Assembly (NCBI GenBank): GCA_014904985.1
Contig: MU128961.1
Span: 92,444-156,443 of the forward strand
Direction: 5' to 3'
Length of the DNA stretch: 64,000 nucleotides
From: Hydnum rufescens UP504
Lineage: Eukaryota; Basidiomycota; Agaricomycetes; Cantharellales; Hydnaceae
Below, in pieces: positions 31,351-42,760 of this stretch. The notes beneath the pieces were generated by a model. It was not told where the DNA came from and ran no database searches. It was given only the letters and a program-made list of their open reading frames with translations. Position numbers and translations under genes: made by a program. Position 1 is the stretch's first letter. Every line of letters starts with the position of its first letter.

Positions 31351-32445
31351 ATGTCCGACGGTGCTCCAGTAGCCATTACCGCTGACCACCTCCAACACCT
31401 CCTCACTCAACTCCAACAACAGAATGCCGCCCTTCGAGAAGAACTGGATGACATGCGAAACCAAGGGACACACGTCGCAGGCTTTGTGTCTGCCGCAGTC
31501 CAGCAGACCCTCCAGCAACAACCCCCGCCTACCCAATCCACTCATGAGGCCAAGGGGGCAGACCCCGAACCGTTCTCGGGCGACCGGAAGAAGACGGAAG
31601 GTTTCCTGTGCTCCGTCCGGCTGAATATTGCTCTCCAGCCCAGAGTCTACCCCACAGAACTGCACAAAATCCTATACACCCTCTCCTGGATGAAGGACGG
31701 AACCGCCGGAGCATGGGCGGAAAGTCTTTCCACCTCTTTCCTGGACCCCGAGACTCATAACCCATATGAGACCTTCGAGGAGTTCTTGGTTGCCTTCAAG
31801 AGTGCCTTCGGGGAGCCAGATCGGGAGTTCACTGCCCGGTCCCAACTTTGGAACCTGAAGCAGGGAAAGATGTCCGCCGAGGAGTACACCGCGCACTTCG
31901 ATGCCTTGGCAAGTCGAACCGGCTTCAGAGAGGAGGCCCTTATCGATGCATACCAATGAGGACTCAATGAACGATTGCTGGAGAAAATGCACCTCAGCGA
32001 CCTACCAGGGACCCTCGGAGGATGGCAGGACATGGCACGCCGGCTGGACAACTTATACCTCCGGTTCCGACAGGCCACGGCGAGCACGAACCCCTATGCA
32101 CTGAGGAACCCTCCAACACCCACGGAGAAGCCCCAGACAACACCCCCTGCCCCCAGGCCAACCCCAGTGCCTCCTGTGGCAACACATTCCTCATCAACTT
32201 CATTTGCCCCCATGGACGTAGACTCCACACGGAAGCAAGAGGCACGACATTGTTACAACTGCCAGGAGCTGGGACACATCTCTCGTGACTGCCCGCACCC
32301 ACGAAAGCTGCGACAGTTCGTCTGGGCAACGGAAGACATCAGAGCAATCGTCCGTGAGGAACTACGGAAGCTGTTCCCACCCGCAAAGGACACACCGGAA
32401 CCCTCAGGATCCACTCCGCAGGGTTTTCCCAATGGTCAGCAGTGA
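31351..32445 (+). pseudogene. Inner chromovirus gag (one TGA)
   Basis: The ATG at 31351 (MSDGAPVAIT) opens a coiled-coil-like Gln-rich N-terminus (LQQQNAALREELDDM). The capsid-type core follows (PEPFSGDRKKTEGFL, FLDPETHNPYETFEEFL, LWNLKQGKMSAEEY), then a Pro/Thr linker and a CCHC zinc knuckle CYNCQELGHISRDC (about 32250-32293). A single TGA at 31957-31959 interrupts it (Q-TGA-G, most simply CGA). Gag ends at TGA 32443-32445; pol overlaps it by 4 nt in the -1 frame, so frameshifting or reinitiation would be needed for pol. Confidence 0.9.
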
Positions 32446-35400
32446 AGGATGCGTCCTGCTTGACCAACAGATTCACCCCCCTCCAAAACTGTACATACGG
32501 AATCGGAAATGACATGTTTTTCTCCGATGATGAGAGTGATGATTCTGAAAACGTATCCACCTATACCAACCCTGTTTATAGCCCTCCACCCTCGATCCGC
32601 CTCCTTTCCGAAGACCCTAGACGAGCCACGGAAGTCAAGGTGAAAATCCAATCACCCCGGACTGGAGCCATCTGTGCCGGAACCGCTCTACTGGACTCTG
32701 GAGCAACCGGGATGTTCATGGACCCGGCCTTTGCAAAGGAGAATGGATTAGACGTACGGTCGCTCGCCCGCCCCATCCCAGTCTATAATGTCGATGGAAC
32801 GCTCAATGAGATGGGATCTGTCCGCGAAGAAGTAGAAGTCATCCTCCGGATTGACAACCACTCCGAACGGGTGGTGTTCTCCGTGATCGGACTGGGTAAA
32901 ACCAAATTGATCATAGGGCACACCTGGCTCCACCACCACAACCCGGAGATCGACTGGACAACAGGGAAGCTGACGCTGACCCGATGCCCATCTGACTGCC
33001 GAGCAATGATCCGGAGAGTACGGAATACGGAATGCCGACGAGAGAGAGATGGTCGGAAAGCCGTGGAGACACCCCGGAACGAGCCGCACCACTGGACGAC
33101 GATGATGAGACCCTGACCTTGGAAAAAGGGGATGCTATTTTTGCAGCCTACTTCCCTGACGACAGCGAACACTCCGAAATCGTCCGAGCAACGTCCACCC
33201 CTTCTCAGAGGCTGGCAGAGGCTGCTAAGATGAAAGCAAACGAACCTGCCAAAACCTTCGAGGAGCTCGTACCCGAGGAATTCCGTGACTTCCAAGACGT
33301 GTTCTCCAAAGACTCCTTTGACCAACTCCCCACCCGGAAGCCATGGGACCACCACATTGAGTTCCAAGAAGGAACTCAGCTACCTCCTCCCGCCAAACTG
33401 TTCCCGCTGTCCCCAGGTGAACAGAAAGAACTCGACGACTTCCTGAAGGAGAATCTCACTTCCGGTCGAATCCGTCCGTCAAAGTCTCCAATGGCTGCTC
33501 CAGTGTTCTTCATGAAGAAAAAGGATGCAGGGTTCCGCCTAGTCCAGGACTACCGGAAACTCAACGACATCACGGTTAAGAACACGTACCCCTTACCCCT
33601 GAATCTCTGACGTCATCGATCGACTCCGTGGAGCCAAAGTGTTCGGGAAACTTGACCTCCAGTGGGGATTCCAGAACATCCGGATGGCAGAAGGAGACGA
33701 ATGGAAAGCAGCATTCTGGACGAACCAAGGACTGTTCGAACCGTTGGTAATGTTCTTCAGACTTTGCAACTCCCCCGGGACATTCCAGAACATGATCAAT
33801 GATGTCCTCAGGGAGTGGATCGACAACGGAGTATGCATTGTGTACCTGGATGACATCTTATGCTTTGCCAAGACTCGAGAAGAGTACGTCCGAGGCATCC
33901 GAGGCATCCTACAGACCCTCCGGGAAAACAAACTCTTCCTGAAACCGGAGAAGTGTGAGTTCTTCCGAGATCGGATCGAATACCTGGGGATGATATTCAC
34001 ACTGGACCATGTGGAGATGGACCCTGTCAAAGTCAGAGGCGTAACGGACTGGCCGGAGCCCAAAAACCTGAAAGAAACACAGTCATTCTTAGGGTTCATT
34101 AACTTCTACCGACGATTCATTCAGGATTTCGCCAAGGTTGCCAGACCTCTAAACGATCTCACCCGGAAAGACACACCCTTCTGGTGGACCGATGCAGAAC
34201 GTAACGCCTTCCTTAAACTGAAAGCCCTCGTCACTTCCGCACCGATCCTGGTGTTTCCCTCCGAGTCCGGACGCTTCCGAGTGGAGGCGGACGCCTCTGG
34301 GTATGCAACGGGAGCTGTACTCTCCCAACTCCAAGATGACGGGAAGTGGCACCCAGTGGGCTTCTTGTCAAAAGCTTATCCGAAGCCGAGAGAAACTACG
34401 ACATCTACAACAAGGAACTCTTAGCCATCATCCGGGCCTTGGAAGCTTGGAGACACTACCTCGAAGGTTCCCCTCACTCGGTCGAGATCCTGACGGACCA
34501 CCAGAACCTCCAGTACTTCCGGTCTGCCCAGAAGTTGAACCAGAGGCAAGCCCGGTGGAGCATATTCCTCTCTCAGTTCAACTTCACCCTCCAACACCGT
34601 TCCGGGACACAGTCCAGGAAGCCTGATGCCCTCTCACGACCGGTCAGACCATCCACGTGGGGACTCTGACAATTCCGACGTGGTGCTCCTGAAACTGGCC
34701 GCCTTCCAGACACGGGCCACCAACTCCCCGGAGGTCATCACAGTCGAAGGGCCCAGCCGGAGCCTGATGGCACGGATTAAAAGGGCAACGGAGATCGACG
34801 ATAAAGTGGTCCAGATCGTTAAGGAGCTGAATGGGGATGGACCAAAGACACACCTCAAGGATTGGGAACTCCATGGCTCCACGGTTCTCTACTGAGGCCG
34901 CGTATATGTCCCGTTGGACCCCAAACTCCATCATGACCTCGTGCACGAGCACCATGATACTCCGACCACGGGTCATCCCGGATGGTGGAAGATGTACGAG
35001 CTGGTATCCCACCACTACTGGTGGCCGGGGATGTCTCGATACATTGCAACCTATGTCTCTACCTGTGACACTTGCAACCAGATGAAAACCTTCCCTTCCA
35101 AGCCGTCCGGAACACTCCACCCCAACCCTGTGCTGGACCGTCGATGGCAGGTCATATCCGTGGACATGATCACGGAACTCCCGGAATCACATGGATTTGA
35201 CAGCATGATGATCGTCATCGACCGATTATCCAAATGAATCCATGCAATGCCCACGACCACCACAGTCGACTCTGCCGGGGTCGCCCTCTGTTCCGAGACA
35301 ACATGTGGAGACATCATGGCCTTCCGGAAACCATTATCAGCGACCGAGGCTCCACCTTCACTTCCAAGTTCATGAAGGAGCTGAACTCACTCCTTGGCGT

Positions 35401-36300
35401 TAAAACGAATTTCTCGACAGCATTCCACCCCCAGACAGATGGACAGACGGAGCGTGTCAATCAGGAAATTGAGCAATACCTCCGGATCTTTGTTAACCAC
35501 CAGCAGAACGACTGGGCGGAATGGCTCCCTATTGCGGAATTCACATATAACAACCGTGTGCACTCCTCTACACGCCAGACCCCGTTCCAGCTGGACTCCG
35601 GACAGGACCCCTGCCTTGGCACTGAACCAGTCTGTGCCGGGACGGTTGAAGCCGCCTCAGACTTCATCACTCGGATGCAGAAGGCTACGGACGAAGCCCA
35701 GGCTGCCTTACAGAGGGCTGCAGAAGACATGGCACGCTTCTATGATGCCCACCACACAGACGCTCCGGAATACACAATTGGCGACCAAGTTTGGCTAGAT
35801 GCACGCGACATCTCCACCGACCGCCCCACTAAAAAACTCTCTGACAAATGGCTTGGACCCTATAAGGTTGATAAAGTCATCTCCTGCTCTGCCATCCGTC
35901 TCAAACTCCCTGCCTCCATGCGTATCCACCCAGTGTCCTATGTATCCAAACTCGCCCCTTCTGACCGGACCCGATTGCAGAGCGCACAGCTCACCCCCCA
36001 CCACCCCCAATCTTACGAGGAGGTGAAGAGGAGTACGAAGTCGAGCGAATCGAGAATTCCAGGTATTTCTGCCGGAAACTCCAGTACCTAGTGAAGTGGA
36101 AGGGGTACCCGGCTTCCGACAATGAATGGGTCCCCGAAGCCAACCTGGACAATGCCCCAGAGGCCGTTCAGGAATTCCACCGGACTCATCCGGAGGCCCC
36201 GAGATGCATTAATGCCGTGGAGTTCGCATCCATACCGTTCCGGACCACCCAGTTCCTTACGGAGTCTCCGACAGACCTCCCGGACTGGTCGACGCACTGA
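32446..36300 (+). pseudogene. Inner chromovirus pol with C-terminal chromodomain
   Basis: The frame opens within the gag stop region. Protease LLDSGATGMF has its Asp at 32694. Reverse transcriptase shows [26 protein letters not shown] and VYLDDIL (YLDD 33843-33854). RNase H has VEADASGYATG (about 34280-34312) and [16 protein letters not shown]. Integrase has a zinc finger ending CDTC (about 35069-35080), VDMITELPES, ISDRGSTF (Asp 35342-35344) and NQEIEQYLR. The chromodomain has EEEYEVERIENSRYF and YLVKWKGYPASDNEWVPE (about 36022-36150). TGA stops lie at 34893-34895 and 35235-35237; frameshifts lie near 33070, 33601, 34380, 35288 and 36020. It would carry out reverse transcription and integration; inactive here. 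Confidence 0.92.
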
Positions 36301-36380
36301 CGGGTTCAAGGAACAACGTATTTACAAGGAGGAAAGAAAAAGGAAAAAAGGAGGAGTGGAAGACAGAACAACAGCTCGGA

Positions 36381-37266
36381 CTACTCATCGTCCTTGTCAT
36401 CATCGTCCTCATCGTCCATGTCATCGTCCTCGCCATCAACATCGTCGTTACCACCCTCGCTATCCGTTATATTGATGGGCTCCTCGGTACGCTGACGCTT
36501 GATCCCGCGTCCAGACGACAGACCCCCACCGGAGGCTGGCTCGACCGTTCCAGACCTGATCCCCATCCACTCCGGACTCGGGACCAGAGGGTGAGAAACC
36601 ACCTGGCGAGGGACCAGGTGCCGGGCAATGGCCTGGAGAGAGTCTCGCATCTCCCCCACCGAGAATGCCATCTCCTCCGCGGCCCGGGCCTGCTTCTCCA
36701 ATGCCTCGGCCGACCGTTTGTGCGCAAGCGCGCTTTGCTCCGCGGCTACCGCAAGTCGGAGCTGGACGTCCGCTGCAGGAGCACGAGCATGGCCCCGACC
36801 CGTCGATGGCTCGGCTCCAGACGCCCCTTCGTTGCCCAGCGTGCATCAAACCTTTGCCATGAAGCACGGCCGGCACGCCCGCGTTCCCGGCTTGTCCTGG
36901 GGGACACACGGGATCCAGTGCTGAATACAGCGAATGCACACGGTAGACCTGGAAGACATTATTACCAAGTAAGCGGAACTTCACCAAGACACGGACTCAC
37001 GGCTGGTTTGCAGAGTCCTCCCAGACCCTCCTGGCAGTAGCCTCCACGGTAGCCTTCGCCTCTGCGGCAGCCTTGGCCTCTGCAGCGGCCTTGGCCTCCG
37101 CAGCTGCCTTACGACGTGCCACCTCAGCTGCCTTCTGCTTCGCCTCCTCCTTCCGCTCCTCCTCCGCGAGCCTGGCCTCCTCCTCCTGTGCCTCCCTCAA
37201 CACCTGCGCAGCCTCTTCACGGCGGAGACGAGCTTCTTCGAATGGAGAACAATTATTGCCTGACAT
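36381..37266 (-). pseudogene. Antisense two-exon gene in the inner chromovirus: Cys-rich coiled-coil protein
   Basis: The ATG at 37266 (MSGNNCSPFEEA) opens exon 1 (37266-37001), encoding a Glu/Ala/Lys/Arg-rich coiled coil with repeated AEAKAA heptad-like units. A 52-nt intron (37000-36949; GTGAGT...TTCCAG) joins in frame to exon 2. Exon 2 has a Cys-rich cluster CIRCIQHWIPC ... ACRPCFMAKV-x-CTLG, a second amphipathic helix (HKRSAEALEKQARAAEEM), and a very acidic tail of Asp/Glu after TDSEGG, ending TAG at 36381. One TGA (36846-36848) sits in the cluster, most simply CGA (Arg). The C-x2-C...C...C-x2-C...C spacing resembles zinc-cluster-like modules of basidiomycete proteins, but I do not assign a function. 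It lies wholly between chromodomain and 3' LTR, antisense to the element. Confidence 0.65.
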
Positions 37267-37338
37267 ATTACGTGGCACAAGAACTCCGGATGTTTCCGCA
37301 GATCGATCCTTCCCGCCCGCTCGGGATGATCGGGCTTA

Positions 37339-37350
37339 AGAGGGGGGTAA
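37339..37350 (+). promoter_or_regulatory. Polypurine tract of the inner chromovirus
   Basis: AGAGGGGGGTAA directly precedes the 3' LTR (TGTCAGAG at 37351), the expected place and composition for plus-strand DNA priming. Confidence 0.75.
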
Positions 37351-37964
37351 TGTCAGAGTTCGTCCGTTTCCCAGTTAATTCCGGATTTGTTTCCGGATCT
37401 GTTCCGGTTTGTTTCCGGTTTGTCCCCGCCTCTGTTTCATTTCCCCTTCATTTCCTCGTTTCCTTTACTTCCGGTTCTCACACACTTACCCCTGGCCCTG
37501 TCCCTGTCCCCTCCACTTTCCCGTCCCCTGCCCACTCCCCCTCTTGTGCCTGCCCCCCTGTAACCACCTCTCATTAAGCGATCAATCCCCCGTAGTATAG
37601 GAACTATGTATAAGTAGTCCGGGGCGAAATCCAGAGATTCAGCTTTGGTCTCTCAGGATTTCCGCTTCCACTCCGGACTGCAGGTTAGCCTCACTGTACC
37701 TATTCCCTTAATGTTAATCTCAGGATTTCTGCTTCCACTCCGGACTGCAGTCTGAGTACTTTCCAGTTGACTCCATGAGCTTAAGGACCGCTGTGCTCAT
37801 TTCCGCCTAGTCCCTTCCGGGCTGCTGGATTGCCTCTCCGTCTCAATCTCATTATCTCGTTCTTGCCCGGATTCTCCCGGACTTACCTGGACTCATGCCG
37901 GACTTAGTCGGAGTTATCTGTGTTTATATTTGTCTGGTGCTCTTGTCGCAGCGTGGCCCTGACA
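37351..37964 (+). repeat. 3' LTR of the inner chromovirus
   Basis: 614 bp, TGTCAGAG...CCCTGACA. It aligns end to end with 30660-31272. The CG dinucleotides kept here are TG or CA in the other copy and vice versa, for example CCG decayed to CCA in one LTR and CTG in the other at several sites. Confidence 0.95.
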
Positions 37965-39193
37965 GTCCCCCAGCGATCCTTTAGCTAGCTTCTGAACCAC
38001 TTGAGCATATGCTTCCAAGCACTCCTGGTGAAGCTCCCCATGTGCACAGTCCAGATACTTATCGGGATCGTGTAGGACGCCCAGAGTGTCGCCTTTTCGA
38101 ATCCATTCCCAGGTAGGCAACGTATTGGCTACGGGTATTATAAGCTCGCCGGACTTGATCAAAGTGGAAGGGGCAGCTAGGAAACATCCATTATGAGTGG
38201 GGAGGGTGACTCTTTCCATAAACCACTCGTCTCGTCCTGTGGTCAGTCCCTGAACAGGGACTTTGGCAACCCAACAGGGGCGGATCCGCACATCCTTGGT
38301 GGCTCGTACCAGCCACGGTGCCGAGGATTTTGGCAGGACACCTATGGGGTCTCTTGAGGCGGCGAGGTAGGCAGATCAATCCTTGATCCCCGGGGGGTGA
38401 CGGGGACGCACTTCAAAGTCCTTTACCACTGGGGGAGTCGAGTGTGCTTGCACATCGAATGCCTCCTGTGGCTGGTTAATCAACAAGTGTGTCTCTTGGG
38501 CTGTCCTGAGCACGGAAACTTCGTAATTGACCTGAAAGTCCTCTCCTAGTAGGACTGGGACATTCATTTTCAGTATCACGTAGGCCTCCTCAATGAACTC
38601 CAGCAGTCGTCCGTCAGCCGTGGGCATGAAGATGGGGAGGTTGATGTAGCCTAGGATCTTTGCCTGGTTCGTGAGCTCAAACAGGCTGAGCTTCATTCCT
38701 TTTTGTAGCTTCGGTCACCATTCTAAGGCCTTGTAGCACTCTTCTGAGATCAACATAATATCTGCGCCTGAGTCCAGTCGTAACTGTACTTCTGGAGCCG
38801 AGGGCATCCCTAAGTGTCCTCCATAGATGCTAAGAGCTGTAATGCCCAGAGCAGATTTGCCAGGGGGTGTGGTTCTGGCTTTTGCACAGCGGATAACCTT
38901 CACTGGAAGGATAGCCAGCATTTCAGCCAGTTCTCTGAGCCCCTTTTTGGGCGTAGCTGGTCTTATGGCGATGGTTAGAAGTTGCTGCGTTGCCACGTGC
39001 ACTTCCTTTGCTACTGGCTTGTCAGGCTGCTTTTTGCGGGGGTCCAAGGGGGTTCTCACCGGTGGGGGAAGTAGTATATTATTTGTCGCTATGTTTACAT
39101 TATGCAACAAGTCACTTCGCGTCTCTACATATGTGGGCTTCCGATTAAATACAGGGGAGCTCGATGGCGGAGCAGGCTTCATTAGCTCCTCAA

Positions 39194-42094
39194 TTAAAAA
39201 TTTGGCGTAGCATCGATTATAGCAGCGTAAGCCGCTTTGTAGCCAGGGGATTCATAGCACCTATGCTCCTTCTTAAGAGTCTTCCTTTCCAGATGACTAG
39301 AATACGCCCCATGGTGTTTGCAGTCCCTCACCCAGTGCTTGTCACTTCCACAGGCAAAGCATTTCTGACCAGGCTTGTGGTGGCTAACTACCGAGTTGTC
39401 GCGGGGGTATGGATAGGTTTTTTCCACACTGTCTGCTATTTTGCTGTTGGGTTGAGGGTGGGATCATGGAATGCCAGTTCGCCCCCCTTGCCGTCACCCT
39501 ACGCTAAACGCGTTTGAGGTATTGTTCCCTTCCTTTTCCTCACTAGAGTACTGGAAGGCTCCCTCGGGATCGTCTTCGAAAGCCGAAAAGGTTGAATCGT
39601 CTTCAGCCTCTCCTGTAGCGTCATCCTGGGCCACGAAGTTGGCCCTTCTCGAGTTTCCTGCTTCCATTCGCCGTTGATAATGCTGCGTGGACTTCCACTG
39701 CATCACTAGTGTGGGCTCGAATTGTTTGGCAAGCATGAGGACTGACTCGATTGGCGGCCTCTCACTCCACCGCAGGATGATGTCCCATGGTGTGGGAGTG
39801 TTCCCCATCACTGAAGCTGTCTCCTCTGGGCTGTTCGCAGTAAACCGAAGGAAGATGCGTGATAACAGGATACGTCGCTGAATGTACTCAGCAGGCGACT
39901 CCTGAGGATGGTCGGTGCTTCGAAATACTTCGCTATTGTATTTGAGGCGTTCAGAGGTATACCAGGCTTCGCCGAGGTAGCGATGCAGCACCCATTCACA
40001 TAAATTGTCCCATGATTGAAGGATGGTATGCTTGATGGGTGTCGAGTGCGCTCACCAGGCTGTCGCCACAGCTCCTTTGAACCTTAGGGACGCAATTGTA
40101 GGCATCATACGCTCCAGTTCAGGGCCTAAATTTATGAGGTCGTTGCACTCGTAGAGCCAATCGATGGCCGTATCCTTGTCGCCATCCCATTCAGGCACCA
40201 CAGTCCACTTGAGGCGGTGATCCCAGGTGATTCCTTGGGGCAGGACATTGGCTGTGCCTCCTGGGGGGCCTGGAGGTCCAGGGGGGCCAGGGGGGCTGGG
40301 TGGTCCTGGGGGGCCAGTAGGGCCAGGGGATCCTCCACTGGGAGGGAATCCTGGGCCTGGGCCACCTCATCCTGGACTTCCGCTACCGCCGCCATCACCA
40401 CCACCGCCGCCACCCCTTGATGGTCCCGGCTCACTGCCCTTAGAGCTGGTAGGGCATGAGGGGGGAGGCATCGGGCCTTTCCCTTTAGACCCCGTAGGGA
40501 TCGGCTCAGACATTCTGGCGTAGAGGGGGCCCGAGAGTGCAGTGCTCCCGTTCGAGGCTTGAGAGATGAGAAGCCCCTTCATTGGCGGGAATGCGAAGGG
40601 TACGGGAGCGGTGGCCTGCTCTTGAGGGAAGAGGGTCGCTGGTGGCCTGGTTGGGAGAGAAGAGAGCATCTCAGCATAGTACCCATGGGCCCTTGACACT
40701 CCCGGGGCTGGCAGGGCGGGTGTGTCAGTTGCTGCATTCCAGAGGGACCTTGCCTGCCCGGCTCCTCCTTCAGCAGATTCCACTTGGTTGATGAGGTAGT
40801 TGGCTAGTGGCGAACAGGTGCGGGGTGCCTCCCCAACACGATGCATATGGGCACCTCCACTTGGAGGGAGTCCCAAATAGTCCCCACCGACTCCCAAATT
40901 GGCTTTCAACGGGGTCCATAAGGCGTTACGCAGCCCTTCCCCCAGGGTGGACACTCATTGGGAAAAGGTCGCAAATCGATTACGAGGGTTGGGCGTGGGA
41001 GTGCTCGAACCTTGAAGAGGCACTTCCTGCCACTTTGAGGGGGACGACTCCAGATCAATGGAGGAGGCTCTATAGTTGGACGAGCGAGAGAACGCGGCTA
41101 ACTCTGAAGGGGGGGTTGGCCAGGCTGGCACATCGAGTATGGATCCCAGCCCTGCGTTCGGACTGAGGGTTGTCCAGCAGCTGGTACTCGCCCGTTGTTC
41201 CTCTAGGGTGGTGGCTGATACAAAGAGCCCTAGGCCATATGGCTCGGCATCAATCCGAGGCAGGGGCTGCACCTCAAGAGCTTCCTCCATCTTGAAGTCA
41301 TACTCTCCATACTTGGCAGCCTGATTTCCAGAAAATGGGTGTCTGGACGCTTGTACTATGGGGCGAACCCCGTCGACGTCAGCTTCTAGAGCCTCCCATC
41401 CCACAGCTACAGCTCGCCTGGCAATTTTCTTAGTGGGCAGGCGTGGGTCATGCCAGGCCTTATGCAGCCATTCCCTTAATTCAGGGGTAGGAGGTAGCGA
41501 ATCCTCTGAGGCCATAGGGGTCGATAGACTCTCCCCCTGGTGGAGCTTCCTCAGCTTGTACAGCCTTGCAAGGGTCAACTCTGCCCGTAGTTTCAACAGC
41601 TTGTCGGCCATCATAAGTTTTTTAAGCTCCTTAGATGTCCAGAGTTGCTCGGTCAATTTGGAATCCCGATCTATTACAAAGGTATGGGGCTCTTCCCCTA
41701 CTATTGCTATGACATCAGTAATGACATTCTGCAGCCTCTCTAGCGCGGTTTGGATCGTAATGAGGAGCTCCCAATCCACATACCACTCCTGCTGATCCTC
41801 CTCGAATAGGAAGTATGAGGTGTGATATTGGGCAGGCGCAAACTTCGTCCATATGGAGATGAATTGGAACATTGTAATAGGTGCGCTCGAAAAGGGGTCG
41901 GTGTAGTCTCCTACCAGCTCATTGAGTCTCTTGACAATCTCGAGGTACCAGGCTAGTGACCGGAGCTGGGGAGGGATAGCTACACATTCGTGCGTGGCAG
42001 GGTGATAGAGCACATCTTTGTGATCCGAAGATGGGACATGGTGAGCAATTCTCATGTGGAGGTTGAGCTTCAGAGACTTCGACCGGCGACCCAT
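39194..42094 (-). pseudogene. Outer chromovirus gag, unusually long (~965 codons, five TGA)
   Basis: The ATG at 42094 (MGRRSKSLKLNL) lies 100 nt inside the 5' LTR. A ~380-residue N-terminal region without recognised domain follows (WTKFAPAQYHTSYFLFEED, EEPHTFVIDRDSKL). Then come a Pro/Gly-rich collagen-like stretch (GPTGPPGPP type, about 40240-40390), a capsid-type core (PEWDGDKDTAIDWLYECNDL, ESPAEYIQRRILLSRIFLRF) and a CCHC knuckle CFACGSDKHWVRDC (about 39320-39365). The whole stretch is one reading frame with no frameshift, broken only by TGA at 40955-40957, 40367-40369, 40052-40054, 39494-39496 and 39464-39466. There is no TAA or TAG. Confidence 0.85.
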
Positions 42095-42180
42095 GGTCGA
42101 CAGGGACTCGTGTGTGTAGAGAGGGGAGGGAAGAGTGGAGGGAGTGCGTGGTGTTGGGATTGGTTCAACCGCCTTGTCGG

Positions 42181-42193
42181 CTAGAGGGAACCA
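42181..42193 (-). promoter_or_regulatory. Probable primer binding site of the outer chromovirus
   Basis: On the minus strand TGGTTCCCTCTAG starts one nucleotide after the 5' LTR end (42195). TGG would pair with a tRNA 3'-CCA. The tRNA identity was not determined. Confidence 0.6.
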
Positions 42194-42194
42194 A

Positions 42195-42760
42195 TGTAAT
42201 AGCGCGTTGTTCGACTGCAAACGTACGCGATAGTCGTCGTTAGACAAGGCAGAGTCGATGGGGAGAAGAAAGGGATTGAGAAGAGTAGAATTCCTGCCGC
42301 TCTCAGCACTAGCCTCGAGCAGGGGAACCAGGCACGGAGCTAGGCACTTGCTTCGCTCTGAGTCTGGGAGAAAAGAGTGCGGGGGAAGAGGGAGGATGAT
42401 GAAGGCAAGTAAGTAGTCGTTAGCCAAGTGGCGTAACGACTATCTAAGGAGAGGGATAGAAGTCAGTGAGTAGGCTAAAGGGCTGTACTCACAGTCAGAG
42501 TCGCATCGATACGAGACTCGCCGAGTAGGCCAGCTGTCCGAGCGGCTGCTAGAACAGAAAGAGGGGGTGCGTCAGTAGCGGGTCACGTCAATAGTGATGT
42601 GACGGGAAGGTTTCGCAGGTCTCGCGTGAGCGTAGAGGTCCGGGCAAGAAGTTACTCTCCATTCAGTAACATCTGTGACTACAATCATCACGGACCACGC
42701 TATTACATAAGTGTCCTAAAATAGAAAGAAGGACTTCGTATACTAAAGAGCTATATTACA
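42195..42760 (-). repeat. 5' LTR of the outer chromovirus
   Basis: 566 bp, TGTAATAGCG...CTATATTACA, followed by TSD AGTAC (42761-42765). Differences from the other LTR are nearly all CpG decay, in both directions. Confidence 0.92.

Larger units (their letters stand above)
30660..37964 (+). mobile_element. Inner Ty3/Gypsy chromovirus, full length, TSD GTCCC
   Basis: 7305 bp, with LTRs at 30660-31272 and 37351-37964 and GTCCC at 30655-30659 and 37965-37969. Plus-strand gag and pol fill 31351-36300, and a 1-kb 3' region carries an antisense gene. LTRs differ at about 20 transitions, one transversion (first base A versus T) and one 1-bp indel. Every transition is a CG versus TG/CA difference or two alternative decays of one CG. 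It is younger than the outer element but no longer coding-competent: it carries at least three TGA stops and several frameshifts. Confidence 0.97.
27186..39193 (-). pseudogene. Outer chromovirus pol: protease-RT-RNase H-integrase-chromodomain (interrupted)
   Basis: Minus-strand order: protease with LRLDSGADIMLIS (about 38745-38785); a linker; then, across the inner element (30655-37969), the reverse transcriptase with FCVDYRKLNAMT, SALDALAGFHQM and VYIDDIVVYS (about 29893-29922); RNase H with YRIYSDASDIAIGSS (about 29445-29490); integrase zinc finger ending CDVCQ, core with LDLITGLP and HHPQMDGQTEKAN; GKLVQQRIGPF-type C-terminal part; chromodomain with YEVEKLVGHRY and YLVRWKGYGPEHDTFE (about 27215-27400). 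In-frame TGA stops lie at 38715-38717, 38376-38378, 29617-29619 and 28746-28748; frameshifts lie near 39190, 29283, 28885, 28035 and 27785. It would have copied and inserted the element, with the chromodomain directing it to heterochromatin; this copy is dead. Confidence 0.9.
23872..42760 (-). mobile_element. Outer Ty3/Gypsy chromovirus with extra 3' ORF, split by a second Gypsy element
   Basis: LTRs of 564 and 566 bp (TGTAATAG...TATATTACA) are flanked by AGTAC at 23867-23871 and 42761-42765. Order on the minus strand: 5' LTR, primer site, long gag, protease, RT, RNase H, integrase, chromodomain, ORF3, 3' LTR. Without the 7.3-kb inner element it is about 11.6 kb, large for a fungal chromovirus. 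The pol frame is continuous across the GTCCC duplication of the inner element, so that element landed in this one. Many TGA stops and several frameshifts make it inactive. Confidence 0.95.

Noticed and set aside
39194..42094. TGA as a sense codon (recoding or alternative code)
   Set aside because: The NLR gene uses TGG normally and has no internal TGA. In Copia TGA stands at an invariant Arg, so CGA-to-TGA decay explains it.
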